This document shows, piece after piece, positions 11,986 to 14,271 of a stretch of 14,271 bases of DNA. The notes beneath the pieces were generated by a model, which was given only the letters and a program-made list of their open reading frames with translations, was not told the DNA's origin and searched no databases. Source of the DNA: Flavobacterium sp. (GTDB lineage Bacteria > Bacteroidota > Bacteroidia > Flavobacteriales > Flavobacteriaceae); contig JADMKR010000212.1 of NCBI GenBank assembly GCA_015478765.1, forward strand, positions 1 through 14,271, in the 5' to 3' direction. Numbering within the stretch: the stretch's first letter is position 1; each line of letters begins with the position of its first letter. The position numbers and the translations under genes were made by a program.

Positions 11986-14271
11986 AAATTATATTTAATA
12001 GAAAAGATCAAATATCGCGGCTGCACAACATATTGCGATGTGCGCGTGGCAAACTGCGTAAAGCTGTCGTCGTTAAGCGATGTCGTGTTCATTAAATTGG
12101 TACCGCTGACCTTGTACTCCCATTTGCTGTCTTTTTTCTGGTAGATCAAACTTGCGGTCAGGAAATCGTATTCGTTGTCGACGGTCTTGTCTTCACTTCG
12201 ATAATGATAGAATTCGTACTCGGCCACGAACGAAAAACTGTCCAGAAAATAGTAGTCGAGTTTCGCGAACGGCCTCTCGGTGTAGAATTTATTCTGGTTG
12301 TAATCATTGATCGATATGTTATAGCCGAGTTCGAGGTTTGGAACTTTCTTAAAATTCGTCGATGCGCGGATGGTGTAATTCTGCGTAAAACTTTCGGTTT
12401 CGATCTCTTCGCCGTTTTGGATGTTGTTGAACTTCGACCAATTCACGCTCACGCCTGCCGACGCTTTGTAATAACGTAAAAACGACCGCCCGTAATTTCC
12501 GCTTGCTGATAAAGTTTCATCGGCAAAGTTCGAATTGAAAGGCGTCGAGGTCTGGTTGATTCCTTCGAAAACTGCGGCGGTCTTGACGGCATCAATTCGC
12601 CGTGTATAATTAGCAAACGCGAAAATGTTCTCGAAATTGAACATGTTGTATTTGAAATACCGGATGGAATGCACCTGCGACATCGAGTTCTCAAGCATTC
12701 GGTTTCCGCGGAAAAGGCTGTTGTAATTTGAGAAAACATAACCTTCGGCGAGCTGGTTGATATCGGTGAAATCGTTGGTGACGGTAAAGTTGTATGTCAG
12801 CGTTTCGGCTTTTTTGATTTGGTATAACGCATAGACATCGGGCAAGACACGGTAGAAATTTTGTTTGTAATCTGACCCGTTTTGCTGGTTGTTCATCGAA
12901 TAGGCATGCATGCTTAAGCCGGGCGTTATGGTAAACTTTCCTGTGATGAACTTGTAATGCAAACCCAGGAACGCATCGTTGAAAGTATAATTAACGTCGT
13001 TGTTGTTGACAGGTTCATCGAGATCATTGCGGATTCCGCTATCGAGTATCTGAAAAATATGCGAATTGAAATTTTGTCGGGAATACGTATTCCCGAATGT
13101 GATATTGATGTTGCTTTTTGGCGTCAGCATGTAGTAATAATCGAGTTTTGCGTCGATTTTGTTTGTCCGAACAAAGCGCTCCTGATTGATGTCATTCCGG
13201 TTTTGGCCGGCGGTATAACCAAGCAAATCAAACGGTTGATTTTGGAGATTGGCATTGTAGAATGGATCTTCGTCCTGATACAAATGCTGCATCTCGAAAG
13301 CGAATACATTCTTATCGCTGGCGGTGTAATACAGACTCAAATTCTGGTTAACCGATGTCGGGTCCTGCTGTTTGAATGTCGTAATATTTTCGGTGTCGGT
13401 TACCGGGCCGACGGATACCTGACGCAATAAATCGTTGTTTTCGTCCTGTGACGATTTTTTCATCAATACATCATAATCGAACTGCAACGCAGCGCTTGGC
13501 TTATAAGTCGAGCTGAATTTGAAAAGTCCGAGGTTGCTTTTCTGATGCGAGATATCCTGACGGTCTTCCTGAACGCCGGTGTTTAATATCTCGACACGGG
13601 ATTGCGTTTCCATATCGGTATCGGAGGATGACAGGATCGCGAACCCGCTTAAACTCCAGGTTTTTGTGACGTTGTACGAGAAGTTGGTCGCACCGAACTG
13701 GGTTTCGATTTCTTTGGCGCGGTTGTTCCGCATCAGTGAAATTCCGAGGTCATTTGACGACACATTGAAATTGGTTCCGCCCTTTCGCATCATGCTTCTA
13801 AATCCGCCCGAGAATTTGAAATAATCCTGCATCGTTAGCGGAAGTTCGCCGATGTTGTTGAAGTTGGTGATCAGGTTCAGGCTGAATTTCGGGTTGTAGT
13901 AAAATAGTTTCGGGTTGACGATATAGCGCTCCTCTTCATGTGCAATGCCGATTCCGGCGGTCATGTCGCCAAACCAAAAGTTCTTCTTGCCTTCTTTGAG
14001 TTTGATGTTCATCGCAACACTCTCCTCGTTGTTCTCGAGACCTTTCAGCGCGCCGATTTCGTTATAGTTGCGCAACACCTGCACTTTGTCAATCGCGTCG
14101 GCGGGAATATTTTTGACGCCGAGTTTGGTATCGCCGTCAAAAAAATCCTTGCCTTCGACCATCAGTTTGGATACGCGTTTTCCTTCCACCTCCACCTCGC
14201 CATCAGCGTTGACTTCGACGCCCGGAAGCTTTTTGAGTACATCTTCCAGCTTGCGTTCGGTTCCGGTTTTA
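11982..14271 (-). CDS. TonB-dependent-receptor-like outer-membrane beta-barrel protein (5' end beyond window)
   Basis: About 762 residues are visible; the N-terminus lies beyond the right edge. Reading from the edge, the frame gives KTGTERKLEDVLKKLPGVEV, then NADGEVEVEGKRVSKLMVEGKDFFDGD and NIPADAIDKVQVL, a plug-like region that precedes the barrel in many Bacteroidota receptors. The rest is long alternating beta strands ending YLIFSIKYNL, as in the 'outer membrane beta-barrel family protein' (OMP_b-brl_3) group. Missing upstream parts probably include a signal peptide and a carboxypeptidase-regulatory-like domain. The substrate cannot be told; no SusD partner is in the window. The GTG at 14193-14195 is internal, not a start, because the frame stays open to the edge with family sequence. 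Confidence 0.85.
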   Translation of the reverse strand, partial: KTGTERKLEDVLKKLPGVEVNADGEVEVEGKRVSKLMVEGKDFFDGDTKLGVKNIPADAIDKVQVLRNYNEIGALKGLENNEESVAMNIKLKEGKKNFWFGDMTAGIGIAHEEERYIVNPKLFYYNPKFSLNLITNFNNIGELPLTMQDYFKFSGGFRSMMRKGGTNFNVSSNDLGISLMRNNRAKEIETQFGATNFSYNVTKTWSLSGFAILSSSDTDMETQSRVEILNTGVQEDRQDISHQKSNLGLFKFSSTYKPSAALQFDYDVLMKKSSQDENNDLLRQVSVGPVTDTENITTFKQQDPTSVNQNLSLYYTASDKNVFAFEMQHLYQDEDPFYNANLQNQPFDLLGYTAGQNRNDINQERFVRTNKIDAKLDYYYMLTPKSNINITFGNTYSRQNFNSHIFQILDSGIRNDLDEPVNNNDVNYTFNDAFLGLHYKFITGKFTITPGLSMHAYSMNNQQNGSDYKQNFYRVLPDVYALYQIKKAETLTYNFTVTNDFTDINQLAEGYVFSNYNSLFRGNRMLENSMSQVHSIRYFKYNMFNFENIFAFANYTRRIDAVKTAAVFEGINQTSTPFNSNFADETLSASGNYGRSFLRYYKASAGVSVNWSKFNNIQNGEEIETESFTQNYTIRASTNFKKVPNLELGYNISINDYNQNKFYTERPFAKLDYYFLDSFSFVAEYEFYHYRSEDKTVDNEYDFLTASLIYQKKDSKWEYKVSGTNLMNTTSLNDDSFTQFATRTSQYVVQPRYLIFSIKYNL

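Noticed and set aside
11898..12095. Small plus-strand ORF antisense to the receptor gene end
   Set aside because: It is a read of the hairpin repeat plus antisense receptor sequence, and composition gives no support.

Overview
The window looks like chromosome from a flavobacterium-like member of the Bacteroidota. The evidence is a GldA gliding-motility ATPase, a secreted protein with a C-terminal type IX secretion (Por) sorting domain, a methionine synthase split into two ORFs, a Bacteroidota-type outer-membrane beta-barrel protein with a plug-like start, and TAnnTTTG -7 promoter boxes with A/T-rich leaders lacking clear Shine-Dalgarno sites.

Layout, left to right: (1) the start of a DAHP synthase gene (minus, cut by the window edge), divergent from gldA (plus). 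(2) A GC-rich structured intergenic repeat, then three minus-strand genes: metF, a PagL-like outer-membrane protein and a DUF2807 lipoprotein; the last two overlap by an ATGA. (3) The methionine synthase pair, metH1 (homocysteine/zinc module) and metH2 (folate, cap, cobalamin and AdoMet-activation modules), also minus strand. metH1 has a long leader with a textbook SAM-I (S-box) riboswitch. (4) A T9SS-exported choice-of-anchor-J protein with its own terminator. (5) metK (plus) behind a leader that resembles the pseudoknotted SAM-II family. (6) A repeat-filled gap, then the 3' part of a large outer-membrane receptor gene (minus, cut by the window edge).

Functionally the core is the activated-methyl cycle. 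MetF makes methyl-THF, MetH1 and MetH2 methylate homocysteine, and MetK makes SAM. The two ends of the pathway appear to be sensed by two different SAM riboswitch architectures.

The most unusual object is inside metH2. A 426-bp, frame-preserving segment sits exactly in the linker between the cobalamin cap and the B12 Rossmann domain. It encodes a complete DUF559 (PD-(D/E)xK/Vsr-like) nuclease domain and is bounded by GC-rich imperfect terminal inverted repeats. The same terminal repeats, without cargo, form the 70-bp palindrome between metH2 and metF and supply the metH2 stop codon. This looks like a nuclease-bearing palindromic element that can live in frame inside an essential protein, together with a miniature derivative. 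Several other repeat families occupy nearly every intergenic space: three copies of a GATnGnAGnGG structured element, nested GCCACGAAT/GCCACAGATT palindromes, and a 51-bp direct repeat.
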